Part shown: piece after piece, positions 33,253-44,915 of the stretch
Layout: every line of letters starts with the position of its first letter
Numbering within the stretch: position 1 is the stretch's first letter
Assembly (NCBI RefSeq): GCF_000204055.1
Contig: NW_006768777.1
Coordinates: 618,657-682,656 of the forward strand
Reading direction: 5' to 3'
Source of the DNA: Melampsora larici-populina 98AG31
Lineage: Eukaryota > Basidiomycota > Pucciniomycetes > Pucciniales > Melampsoraceae
Length of the DNA: 64,000 bases
Program-made: the position numbers and the translations under genes
Notes under the pieces: generated by a model
Told to the model about the DNA's origin: nothing
Seen by the model: only the letters and a program-made list of their open reading frames with translations
Database searches by the model: none

Positions 33253-34150
33253 TTACAATAGTATTGAAGGACTTTTGTCAATTCAAAGTATTGCTCGAGA
33301 TAGTAAAAGGTTGAAGACCACCAAGTGGAAACCTTGTGGATGACCCCAACTTTTCGAGGCTGAGAGGATGAGGAAATACATTGATCAAGAGCTTGTTTGA
33401 GCTGAGTGCTCAATTGGGCACTTTTATGGAAACCACAAATTCGAGTAAGAATTGAATGGACTTCAAGATGAGGAGTAGGTTTGATTGAAGAATGGGTTCC
33501 ATCTGGAAGATCGAGATTTTGAGGTAATTGAGGATCTAAAGCACTGAGAGGATCCAGGGGAGTCTTGGTGTCAAAAATTGAGACTCCAGGCTTAGCAACG
33601 AGGTTGATAACGTGGGCTACACAGCCGTGGAGATTCTTCTTGGGATCAAAGTGAAGTATAAGAAGTTTGAGCTCTCGCCCCATGATTAGATTGTTCAAAG
33701 CGTTGTCAGCTGTAATGCAATAGAGTTTATCGCTGATAGAAAATTGATCTAAAGTGCTCTTAATGAGCGCAGCCATGTTTTTACCTGTATGAGCGCCATT
33801 GATTTCTTTCAAATCTAAAACCACGGATTTCATAGAGAAATCATCAGTCATCCAGTGAGCAGTTATTCCAAGCATTGGTACACTGCTGGGTGAAGTCCAA
33901 GCATCACAAGTGATGCTGATGTAATCTACTGAAGAAAGAAGGGAACTGAGGCGATTTCAAGCAAGACGGAACTGAGCAACGATGCCATTGGTGATGGCAG
34001 TTTGTTTCGATAAGATAGGAGAGACAGCAGGGTTGATCCAGGCCAAAAGTTCACGGAATTCTGGGGCGTCCACAACTGATACAGCAAGCTCTCAATTCAC
34101 AATAAGACAGATCACGGCATTGGTGAGGTTCTTCCTATTGAGCGTTCCTA

Positions 34151-34973
34151 ACTAAAAGACACAAGATAGAAGGCTGTAAGACAACAAAATACAAGATTAA
34201 ATGAAAAGAATATCATCAATCACTTATGTTGGACCTTTGTTGAGGGAATGTGATTGGTGAGTGCAACTTGCAAGAAGTTTCTTGACCGCAGATTCAAAAA
34301 TTGACAGAAAACTTGAAGGGCTGTGCAGTGTGGAAGCAATAAACTTGGCAAAAGTCTCACGCTCACGCCTACTCGCAAGCTCTCGCAAGCCGTCAAGCAA
34401 GGGACTTACGACAAACTAGTATGTACACTCCATGTCACATGACCTGAGAAATGCTCCTTTTGCAGGGAGCAATCTTGCAACCTCTCTGCAGGTTTCCCTA
34501 CCAAAATTTTTTGTCTGGAGCAAGAAGAGAAGTTGTATGCCTCATCCTTGCACATGGTTGGTCTTTCAAGGATTTGTTGTTCAAGCTTAGCAAACTGTCC
34601 TAAAAGATAACAGATTTTGGTAATCTCACATGCCACATGATTGGTTTGCTGCATCATTGCTGAGATCAGTATCCACTTTGAAAACTACAGCAAGAAACCC
34701 ATTATTGGACTTCTTGCTTGAAGTGAGTCCAAATCCTTCAACCATATTACTGATGTTCCCAAGACTGACACTAGGTGCTCATTTTCTTCTGCATTACATA
34801 CCTACACTCACACCCAAAATCTGTGCTGGTGTGCTGTTGGGTGTGCCACTGGCTCATCTTCTAAAACCAAACAGTAATTGGGCTTGACACCCAATTCCTG
34901 GCTGCTCTTCTGTGATGACTGTTCACACAGTTTTGGCAGTGTTTGGCAATAAAAATCCCTGCCATTTGCGGTA
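34151..34973. other. Gene-free stretch upstream of hAT pseudogene 2
   Basis: No supported gene. Repeated CTCGCAAGC/CTCACGC words near 34360-34395 may be remains of the 5' subterminal region of the hAT element. Confidence 0.35.
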
Positions 34974-35170
34974 CTCAAAGTTGTGTATACTTTGCTGTGC
35001 ATAGTTTTCTTTTCTTTTTTCACAACTTCACACAACCAGGGAAAACTATGTTTTTGGCTTAAAAGTACATATCTTTGAGCTTCAATCAAGAAACATACTT
35101 TTTCCAAGTTGTTTGTAGTTGCGAAAAAACACAAAAAAACTATGCACGGCAAAGTATACACAACTTTGAG
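34974..35170. mobile_element. Small mariner-like MITE with 35-bp inverted repeats
   Basis: 197 bp between TA dinucleotides (34972-34973 and 35171-35172). The ends read CTCAAAGTTGTGTATAC on both strands and match over 35 bp with one mismatch. The TA target and the small size fit a Tc1/mariner-derived Stowaway-like element. Confidence 0.8.
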
Positions 35171-37245
35171 TACCATTATTATCCATTGCAAAGGCCATGG
35201 CAGCCTGGCAGACACACAGATTGATCATTTAATTGTAATTAGAGGTTGAGGCTGGGCTTTGAAAAGGTGTGTGAGGCATCTTGGAAATGCCAGATGAAGG
35301 TGAGGAGGAGGCAATGTGGGTGGGTCAAGATTTGCACAAGCGCAAAGTTGAATCAGCAACTTTGCCTGAGGTGTTGGAATGTCATGACTCTGAACCACCA
35401 AGTTCAAGAATTGCAACAGGTCTGAAAATGGAACACACCCATGAACACACCTGTCAGTCAGGAGCTCTTGCTTCTCTTTGCCTTTGCCGTTTGCTTCACT
35501 GGTCTCAATTCAACACAAACTTTGCATTTCTCCCCCCCAGTCACTTGCACCCTCACAACTCTCTTCAACCACTTTGATCTCCCTTTGTCTGTTGATTTCT
35601 CATGTGTCTCTACGTCTCCCAAACAAAGGGAGAAGGACTGTCACAAGTGCTTTAAGCAAGTGAAGCACACATAAGTAAATTAGTTTGGAATGTTTTGAAT
35701 TTCAGAAGTAACTGACCAAAGTTGAGGATCTTAGTCCTGATCCCAAGTATTGAAACAGGATTGGTGCCTTGCCTTTGACTTCAGCCTTGCCTGAACACCA
35801 GCCTAACAAGTTATGTATAGAAGAAAGCTATGCACCTGGTTCAATTGTCAACACCAGTTTTATAATTGCCACACATGAGGTAAAAAACACTTCAAATTCC
35901 AATACCATCTGTACTCAAAAGATGTTAAGTCTAAACATTCCAATTTCCTGTATATTGTGCAATTTACAGTTCTGGTGACCAGAGAAGTCTTTGACATCAG
36001 CAACTCTTCTTTTGCCAAGTCGAAGAGTATGGTGTTCTTACCGGCTGATGTGCTTGACCCCAGCCAATTTGGCAATTGCAATAGCATCAATTTAAAAGAG
36101 GCCAATGAACAAGGCCGGGTTAGTTTCAATGCATACAGCCACAACACCAAAGATTACTCACATGATCTCAATCAAATGATTCTGTGTGACATGTCATTGC
36201 ATCTCTACTTTGATGGAATAAGAAGATTAGGTGATAAGAATGCGGGTTTCATTGTCACAATGCACAATCTGCTCAAAAACATATAGGTTGTGATACCAGT
36301 AAGTCATCAAGTTCTTCATGTGTAATTTGTGTTTTCAGGTTAGGTAAATCATTATTGCATGAATTTGTCTATTGAATTGCCTCATTCCAGAAGAACAAGC
36401 AGACCAAAGTGGTCAACTCAGCCAATATTAAGCAGGCCAAAGGGGTACACTCTCACAATGGAGAGTCGAGTTCAACTCAGGTAAAGCCTGCTATTGATTT
36501 GTTTTTGTTTGTTTATTGGTTTTTTCATCAGCTCACCTAATTAACAAAAGATTCTGTTTTGTTCTCCTTCACTAAGTAAAGATGATCAAGAAGGCCAAGG
36601 TTGTACACTTGCAAGGAGTGTACTTGGATTTTCAAGGGACTTTGGTGATGATCAATCATCATAAGTTGAACCTTCTATGTGGAAAGTGTCATTTGTCAGA
36701 TTATCTCATTTACACTTTGATCACACCAAGTGAGATCAACAAAGTCATTGAAATCTTATGACCTCATCACATCAAATCACTTGAAAAGTTTCTTTTCCCT
36801 GGCATGTTGGATGTGGAGCAAAGTGTGAAATGAGGTACACACTTTGGAACAGCAATGGATTTAATGTTCAAAGCCCAAGATTACCTCAAATATTTACTCA
36901 AAATAATGAACCACAATGAAATTTAGATGATAATTGTATACTTGGTTTACTATAAATCTGACTGGATTCATTAGATTCATTTTGATACAACTTCTAATAA
37001 TTGTATGCAATCAATTTCTATAACTCAGATTGGGTTCTTTAGTCAGGTTTCTTTTGAATCAATATTTCAAATCTTTGTCTTTTTTCTTTGGTTTCATTAA
37101 AATCATATTCTTTGGTCTCATCATTTTCATTTCAACTATTATATTGTGAATGTTCCCCAAGCCTGAAACGGTACATACCAATCCATTTATGAGAGTAACA
37201 GGAAAGATGCAAGGAATTTGGGGTGTCATGGATTCCTGTATGGGT
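35171..37245. other. No recognised gene; isolated open frames
   Basis: The longest stretch is 35957-36286 on the plus strand (109 codons from a GTG), with NCNSINLKEANEQGRVSF and DMSLHLYFDGIRRLGDKN, followed by intron-like sequence and further short frames to about 36760. It has no known domain and no ATG start. It could be an exon of a decayed lineage-specific gene. Confidence 0.3.
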
Positions 37246-37254
37246 GATTTCAGC

Positions 37255-37708
37255 AACGCTGCCACAGTTACATTACTATTTTTAGTATAGTAACAGTATA
37301 GTAACTGTGTTACTTAGTATTGGTCTGACCAATACTTTACTTGCAGGTCCTTGGGATGGTATCGTCAATATTGATACCGTATTGAGTAAAGTATCAGAAA
37401 ACCAATACTATACCCAGTAGTTGCTGGTGAAGTATTGGTCAATGATTCCGCCCATTGAGGCTTAGATACCGAGTACAGTATCAGTATTGCGGTGCAGATA
37501 ACAATACAGTATCGAGTATAGTAACAGTATTGCTTCAAGATACTTTACTTGAGATGGCCGCCAATAGTATCGTAACTTCTGATACCGTATTGGGTATCAG
37601 TATTGGATTGGTGATACTTTGATGAAGTGTTGCAAGATCAGTATTGTGGATTTGATACTTTACTGGGTATTGCCAATACTATGCCAGTATAGTAACTGTG
37701 GCAGTGTT
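37255..37708. mobile_element. MITE with 9-bp imperfect target duplication, Mutator-like
   Basis: 454 bp. The ends read AACGCTGCCACAGTTAC and AACACTGCCACAGTTAC (16 of 17). The flanks GATTTCAGC (37246-37254) and GATGTCAGC (37709-37717) agree at 8 of 9, a length typical of Mutator-like elements. The interior is crowded with GTATAGTAAC, AGTATTGG and CAATACT words in both orientations, so the whole element can fold into many short hairpins. No coding capacity. Confidence 0.75.
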
Positions 37709-37717
37709 GATGTCAGC

Positions 37718-39216
37718 CCTGAGCCCTAATCACAGGACCATGGGCTAAAAGTACCATATGTAATATTAAAATATTGTATGAAGCCATAAGCTACATCTCA
37801 AGGCTCAGTGTCAAGAGCCACTTAAACACATGTATGCAATGTATTAAATACATAAGAAACCTAACCCAAGTGACAACCACAAGTTGACATGTGAATAGAC
37901 AAGACTCACACGCCAACCACAAGTTGACGCTGGAACTGAGACTATATAAACCCCCCTTTCTTCCCTAGAATCATCCCCCATCTTTTACTACAATCACAAC
38001 ACAGAACCACATTTTACTTGACTCCTACTGAGAGGATCTTCAAGTATGTGGTTAGTTGTGTAGCTTGTTAAAGACCATTCTTGAGCATTACGGGTTCCAT
38101 TGCTGAACACCCAAGGTACTGATTTCTACAAGCCCAGGGCATTCATTGTCTCTAGAAATAGCCCTTAAAGTAGCAAAGCTTCCTCCTTTTTAAGGAGTCT
38201 AAAGTAGCCTTCAGGATCTTTGGTTTACCAAAGTGTAAAGCCTGCCCCTTGCAGTCTCACAAGGTTAGAGCACATTAGCTCTTTATTGCCCTTATCTTTC
38301 CTTTCCCTTTCTCAAATCCTCTTCTTAGAGGTCAACTAGCTGTAGTCTTCACTTGGGTGTACCACGTGAAGACCACACCTTCCTTTTCCTACTCTATTTT
38401 CTGTGAAGAGTACACCTGACAGACACGTACTCCTCACAGGTGACAGCTCAGACAGAGGATCTGTGTCAACTTGGAGTGTGGTAGGCCAGAGGAAAATGTT
38501 CAGTTCTCCTCTGTAATGCTTCCTATGTCACACTCTCACCGCAATATTCTCTCTCTACAACTTTCTTCCTGATCTCTCTCGACTCTATAAAGCTGAAAGC
38601 GCAAAGCTTCAAAAAATTTTGAGCCCACCCACCAGCCCGGTGCTGAGAAGCCTGAGTCTTCAAGAGTTCTGGTCTTGCCCCTGAGGGCAGGAAGTCAGAG
38701 TTTTTTAGGACATAGACCTTTCCTTTCCTCAGGGGCCCACCCCACACCACCTATAGTAAATGTAAACTCAAATGGATCGGAGAAACATCTACTGTGGTAG
38801 ACCAGACTTAAAGAGATTTAAGCTTGTCAAACCCAGGCAACAATTTAAGACACAGGATTAAAATCTTAGTCAACACTACTAATTCAAAGAGTCCTGAGTA
38901 TCACGTGAAGATCAGATGGATGAAATAGTTATTCTAGAAGGAAAACAATATTGTACAAGTCTACAATTTCTACCATTGTGTTGTCTTGTGACTTGCTGAC
39001 TTACCGATTGATGACCAATTGTCCACCTCTGAGATAGCTTTTCCCTTCCCTTTAGGTCCCAGTTCCAGGATATAGGAGCTGTCCTTGGCATTTGAAGCTA
39101 GTAGCTCTCCATCAAGTAACATATCATAATCAATTGGCTCTCCATCTTCATCTCCTTTGTCCTCTTCTTGAATTGCTTCTTCCACAATCACCTTTTTGTC
39201 TGCTTTCTTGCTGCCG
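37718..39216. other. Promoter-like or solo-LTR-like sequence, no gene
   Basis: ACCACAAGTTGAC occurs twice, at 37877-37889 and 37918-37930, shortly before CTATATAAACC at 37939, a good TATA box. A pyrimidine-rich leader follows. This layout resembles the U3/R part of an LTR, but I could not find both LTR ends. At 38970-39191 the minus strand has an acidic frame without a domain. Confidence 0.35.
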
Positions 39217-39404
39217 TTACACTCCCAGCAAAAGGTAATTTTCCCAAGGAAAAAATGATTACATTTAATGCATTTTTAATCAAAAATGCTCATTTAATGC
39301 TGAATAATGCTGAGTTAATGCTGATCAAATGCATTTTCAATCATTTTTTGCTCTAAATGTATTCATTTTTTACTTGGGAAAATTACTTTATGCTGGTAGT
39401 GTTA
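39217..39404. mobile_element. Hairpin-forming MITE of about 188 bp
   Basis: The left arm (TTACACTCCCAGCAAAAGG, then TAATTTTCCCAAG) pairs with the right arm for about 50 bp with few mismatches, and the arms continue as weaker complementarity toward the centre, which is rich in AATGCT. The ends fit a TA-type target, but the exact duplication is ambiguous because the flank is itself palindromic. Confidence 0.7.
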
Positions 39405-41454
39405 CCTCTGCTTGGTGGTGCCAGCGCTGGACCTGGGGGAATTTTTGTTGCTACTGATGTTTCTCTAGTCAAACAAGCAGCATTTTCCTCTGCTATGACC
39501 AATCTTGCTGCCATTTATTTATTTGTATTACTCATGTTTCAATTGATCTTGATTCAAACTGTAAATTAAGTTTGATTTTTGAAATTCAATTGAACATAAT
39601 CTTGCTTGAATTCTGAGAGGAATTGACTTATGCTGATAGTTGTGTGAGGAGTGAAAACAGGCCAAAGAAGCTTTTGTTGATGTCAATAGCCTGGGCTGGG
39701 AGAAGTTTGTTGCTAGCCCATGTGATGAACTGCATTGATGTGAAGGCACCAGGAAGTGATTTGTTTTTGTATCCCAAATTGTTAAGTTGTGTTTGATTGG
39801 TCCAAAGCCGCTTTGAAATCTTGACACCTGTGCCCAGGACATTCAACCAAGAGGGCTCAAAGTAAATTATAGTTACAGCTGATGGAAAGTTTATAGATCA
39901 AAAGTTCAGAAAGATTTTTTACTTATGCACCATGTAAATATCCTTGTAGCACGTTGATGTGCACACACAAAAGACTTTCCTTAGACCCTGTAACGAGCCA
40001 TCAAAGAGGTGCCACAACAAGCACATATTCTCCTTATCACCTGGGAGGTTGAAAGTCAGTGGACCCCTGCTGACAACAAAGGATTCTGCAAATCCTTTAA
40101 ACAAATTACAAAGCACAAAGGGTGCTCAACAACAATCTCAGTTTAAATTTCACCAAAATACTTTGAGATTTGTTTCAAAACTCTCTGTGTGTGCATGTGA
40201 ACGGGCTACATGGATATTTACATGGTGATGTACAAGCTGGTTCAAACCAATTTGTGCCTTTGTTATTTCATCACTTTGAAAAACTAAAGCAAAGCAATAT
40301 AGATAGAAAGAAAGATATAATGAATCTGATGGGAATGCGTTGAAACAGGAGTGGAGGTTGTGGATGTAGTTGTGAAATCAATTTCAGAAACTCACTACAA
40401 ATGCGTGAAAATGATTTGAAAATTAGATAATGGAAACTTGCATACCAGGTCCCATTTTTGCAATGTCATCAACATCCTGGCCAGTTTCTGCTGACTGCAT
40501 CCTACCAATGATATGGTTCTGTGGGCTTGCCATTTTTCCCATGTAAAACTAGGACCTCAGCCATGGTGTGGCCTCAACCAGCTGAATATTACCATCCCCT
40601 GAATAGGATACACAGATGAACACATTTTGAACCTTGCATGTTTCAGCCATGTGATTGGCCTGTGTCGTGTATAGAATTGTTATCAGTTTTCAAAATTTAG
40701 GAAGTGAGGGTTGATCAATATTGATTTACATGGGGGAGAAGATTGGTAAGCCAATCTTGCCCAGTTGGCCCATTGCCTTTCAAGGCCTTTTGTCTTGTAT
40801 GCCAAGGTTTGAAAGAAGGGATGGCATCCTCCTGGACTTCAGAATTGACATTGACTTGTACCTCTGTTCTGTGCTTTAATTCATCTGGAATTGTGATCTC
40901 CAATGTGGATCTCGACATGGCTCCTGATGTGCCTTCAGCTGAATTTGTGGTGTTGATGTTTGATTTCTTATTCCTCTTCAATTTGACCAAATTGGCTACT
41001 TGCACATGAAGGACTTCCTGAGCATGTGGACTCAAATTCCTCTACGCTTCTACAATCTTTTTATTTGTTCCAGGTGCCGTGATACCTCCATTTAAATGGC
41101 AAGTGGAAAGCAGCCAAAACAGTATGTAGTAGTAAGTAAATGTCGTGTGGTTGAAAAAAGACACCAGAGTAAGATTACATACTATCTTTGACTATTAACC
41201 CTCGCAAAAATTTTCGAATGATGAAATTGATTGATATGATCTTATCCAACTGGTCGTGCATCTCCAAAAGCCTTTTGAAGGTTATCTTCAGGTGAATGAT
41301 ATGGTTTCTGATGAATTGTGACAAGAATGGGATTGATGATAGATACACACCACTTGTATAGAAACCCAATGTCAGTGAGCTATTTTGGCTGATCGATCAT
41401 TCAATTTCGATCAGAATTCAAAAACTAAATTAACTCGAAAACCAAACCACACGG
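39405..41454. other. Possible decayed minus-strand coding segments
   Basis: Minus-strand frames at 39528-39846 (KSLPGAFTSMQFITWASNK), 39919-40116 (PGDKENMCLLWHLFDGSL) and 40715-41035 (ITIPDELKHRTEVQVNV) look more protein-like than chance and lie in order. They could be remains of one multi-exon gene or element. No family recognised, no complete start or end. Confidence 0.3.
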
Positions 41455-41518
41455 AAAGGAAATCAAGGAAATCAAGGAAGTCAAGGAAGTCAAGGAAGTC
41501 AAGGAAGTCAAGGAAGTA
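41455..41518. repeat. 9-bp tandem repeat just upstream of the PP2C start
   Basis: About seven units of AGTCAAGGA or AATCAAGGA run up to the PP2C start codon at 41522. It must lie in the 5' leader or core promoter, or code in frame if translation starts further upstream; no upstream ATG in frame is evident. Confidence 0.85.
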
Positions 41519-41521
41519 AGG

Positions 41522-44138
41522 ATGATAACATGGAAAATATCAAATCGAATCAGATCATCTTATCAACTTCAACTTCATTCAACTTCAACTATATTCTTAT
41601 CATCCAAATCTAATCAGAAAACTATCAAATATGATAAATCAACCACAAGATCTTATTCTAACTCATCCACAACTTCATCATCATCATCATCAACAACATC
41701 TTCTGCTTCTTCTTCAACACCACCTAAAAGAGCTTTAGTAGATCTCGCTTTGATTGCTACTGGCGTGATTTCGATTGGAACTACCTTGATTTGGTTAAAA
41801 TCAAATCGATCTCAAAAATCAAATCAAGTTCCTTTTAACGTACCAATCAATCGTGGTCAATTTGAAATCCCTATTGCAAGCCAGTGAGTGATGTGAGTTT
41901 CATTCTTTTGTTCCATAAACAAACAAAACCCTCTACGAGAGTTCTATGTTGATTGACTGTTTTGTTTGGATGGTGATGGGAATCGGCTCTTTGGTATGAT
42001 GGGGTTCTTTTTTAGTACTGGATCACCTGGTGGAAAGAAAACGTTGAATATGTTATCGAATGAAGAAACTGATGAATTACTTAAGAAGTATGAAGCAACC
42101 TTTAAAGTGGATCGAACAGGAAATCCAGTGTATCGTACGTTTAAAAAAACTCACACACTCATTCACCTATTCTCTTTAGAATAAAAGTATAGACTAAAGA
42201 AGCAAAAAGACTGATTGTTTTTTTGGTTTGGTTTGGTTTGTGATTGGATGTAGGTTATGATACGAATCATTTAGCATCTAATTCACCCATTGAAGATGAT
42301 TCGATTTGTACGATTATGAAAAGAGATCAATTCTCACAAGAAGGTGATATGTTATTCTTTGGAGTGTTTGATGGACATTCTGGATGGCAAACATCTAAAG
42401 TCTTAGTTAATAAATTAGTTCAATCAGTTAAAAATGAAATCTCATTAGTCTTTAAAAGCGATCCAGAATATGTTGCACATTATTTAGCTAAAGAGATTTC
42501 ACGAAAAGCCTCTTCTTCTTCTAAACATTATCCTAAACTTGACAAAGTTGAACTTAATGAAACTTTAATTCAAAAGGTTTGGTCAATCTTAACTTTAAAT
42601 TCGATCAAAACTAAAATCATAATTGATAATTTAGATTCAGATGATGAAATCATTCAAAAATCAATTCAAAATGCATTTCTTAAATTAGATGAAGAAATCA
42701 TCAATCGACCGATCAAATTATTAAAAGAAATTGAAAATCGAAATCAAAACAAGAAGGATGATTCTAAGATCAACAGTTTAATCGGATCTTCAAATCAAGA
42801 ACTTACTCCTGAACAAACTGCTTCTTTACAAGCACTTTTACCGGCTCTTAGTGGTTCTTGTGCTTTATTAGCATATATCGATACAGCACGTTCCAAGTGA
42901 GTTTTCCTTCCTTTTGGATGATTGATTTCTGATTCCATCACATAGAGTCTGACCCAATCTCCATATACACTGCTAGGGTACATGTTGCTTGTACTGGAGA
43001 TTCACGAGCCGTGATGGGAGTTTGGAACCCCAGCGCAAATGGGGGTAAGGGTCAATGGCAGGGGGAACTGCTAAGTGACGATCAAGAAGGTTTGAACCCA
43101 AAGGAAGTTGAACGGTTCGTGTTGTTTCTAATCATTTCTCTGGATAGTCTCCAAAATCACTCACCTGATCGATGTCTGAATAGGATCCGATCTGAACATC
43201 CTCCAGCCGAACGTGAAAATGTGATCCGACGAGGTCGCATTCTTGGTGGTCTGCAGCCTACACGAGCCTTTGGTGATGCCCGATACAAGGTTGGTCTTCT
43301 GATCCCCTGATCTTGACCTGATGTGAGCTGATGTCGATTGATTTGATCACCAGTGGCCCGTTGGAATGCAAGAGAAACTCTATGCTACCTTTCACCCATC
43401 AGCTCGAGCTAGACGTGATCCACCAGATTATCTTACTCCACCATATGTGACGGCGAAACCGGAAGTAACAAGTACATCGATCCCAACTGAAGTGGAGACC
43501 AACAAACCAGCGTTTATTGTTTTAGCAACAGATGGACTTTGGGATAGATTAGAAACTTCAGAAGTCATTGGATTAGTAGGAAATTGGATAGATCTTGGAG
43601 CATCCAATTCTTCTAGTAATCATCATCAATCGATCGTGATGAAAAAAGATGACATCATTAAAGTAAAAGTGATTGAGACATCTAAATCAGTACATGATCC
43701 ATCTACTGGATCACAAGAAGATAAACAGTTTATTTTTGAAGATGGAAATGTAGCGACTCATTTGATTCGAAACGCGTTGGGTGGACCTAGTCGAGAGAAA
43801 GTGAGTGCATTGTTAAGTATTCCTGCACCTCATTCTAGAAGGTATAGAGATGATATCACGGTCACAGTTATGTAAGTCCTTTTATGATTGATTGATGTTT
43901 CTTTTTCTTTTTCATATTTCAAGTTGATCTGATCAAATCATTGAACTGATCATGTGGAATTTCATTTGATCTTTGAACTTTTTAATCTAATCGAATTGTC
44001 TTTTGCTTTTCATAAATGTATTATTGAAAAAGATTTTTGGATCCGAAAAAATCAAATCATGAAGAAAAGAAAAGTTTCCCCAATGGTGATGGAGTGACGA
44101 AAATTAAACCTGAATTAATCGGATTATCTAAATTGTGA
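41522..44138 (+). CDS. PTC5: Mitochondrial-type PP2C phosphatase, Ptc5 / pyruvate dehydrogenase phosphatase-like
   Basis: Metal-dependent Ser/Thr phosphatase; Ptc5-type enzymes reactivate pyruvate dehydrogenase by dephosphorylating its E1 subunit in mitochondria. Seven exons by GT-AG borders: 41522-41883, 42016-42134, 42254-42896, 42977-43114, 43184-43289, 43354-43871, 44033-44138, giving 663 aa. The N-terminus is Arg/Ser-rich, as in a mitochondrial presequence, followed by a Ser/Thr tract and one membrane helix (about residues 74-92). Catalytic motifs: GVFDGHSG (Asp200), ACTGDSRAV (Asp383), TRAFGD (Asp452), LATDGLWD (Asp516) and DDITVTV (622-628). A long charged insert (about residues 240-340) sits between the second and third motifs, as in this subfamily. 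The last 106-bp exon is needed: without it the protein would stop inside the last strand. It is the first host gene after the repeat block. The exact substrate is inferred. Confidence 0.9.
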
Positions 44139-44915
44139 TTTTGTTCTAAGATTTACTTTTCTCTTTTTCTCTTTTTTCTCTTTTTTCTCTTTTGTTTTTT
44201 TGTTTTTGAAGATTAAAAAGGGTTGAAAATTTACTATATATTTTTGGATTTGGTATTTATTTTATAATGCAAAAGAAAAATTGATAAGTTTTTTTTACTG
44301 TTTTCTTTCATACTTTGATATTTGTGGAAAGAGATGATGTTTAAGGGGTGAGTTTTATACAGAACCACCAGAAAGTGATACATGAGTTGAGTAGTTCTAG
44401 TATTACCATCAGGTTGGACATCACACTCTATCCAATTTGATTCCATAATCATATCTTATGAGCCCATTAGAGCTGCCCCTCCTGTTTTTTTGAAACCGTC
44501 AAGGTTTCTTACATCAGTAAGGAACTGATGATCATGATACTCAACAAACAGCCTTGTTATCTAGATGTATGCGCACTTTGATTTGGGTAGCTTCACTATG
44601 TAAGATTAACTGCTCTTCTTTAACCATCATGTCAGTATCCTTCAACCCCCCAGAATGTGTGAAGATATATAGAGCCAAAGGAAATATGCAAAAGCATTGC
44701 AAGCTGAAAGGTAAAATCTGCATGTGATGTTGAAGTTGTGAAAGTCTGAGTGTTTTCGAATTCAAAGCTGTGAAAGTCAAATGTGACATCTCTTAGGAGT
44801 CTTTGATTTGAAGTTTGAACGAATTTCAATTGAGTTTGAAGACCACCCCTTCAAGACCTTTATAACTTCAAGATTTCAACTAACAAAACAACCATCATCA
44901 AACGATTCAATCAAG
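44139..44915. other. Intergenic region between the PP2C gene and LSm3
   Basis: Contains a TCTTTTTTC pyrimidine repeat near 44160-44200, likely in the PP2C 3' region, and no supported gene. Confidence 0.5.

Larger units (their letters stand above)
31834..34150 (-). pseudogene. Second hAT transposase, broken by stops and a MITE
   Basis: Read from right to left: APEFRELLAWINP, then ITCDAWTSPSSVPMLGIT (catalytic Asp region), ITADNALNN, HGCVAHVINLVAKPG, STWWSSTFYYLEQY and VLQYYC, then a MITE at 32732-33252, then NINESLEPYLLTEDEW and LVEKLEK, and the C-terminal dimerisation region FWKTNQSNWPVLARMA and LAIPASGAPSERIF (31834-32256). In-frame TGA codons occur at about 34094 and 33959. A duplicated 50-bp segment (32284-32392) lies in an intron or further damages the gene. 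It is on the opposite strand to the hAT element at 17-21 kb and distinct in sequence. Confidence 0.8.

Noticed and set aside
35957..36286. 109-codon open frame as a gene
   Set aside because: It starts at GTG, has no domain, and the neighbouring sequence gives no supporting exons.
37877..38300. Solo LTR
   Set aside because: A TATA box and repeated motifs suggest it, but I could not find matched ends or a target duplication, so it is only described as promoter-like.
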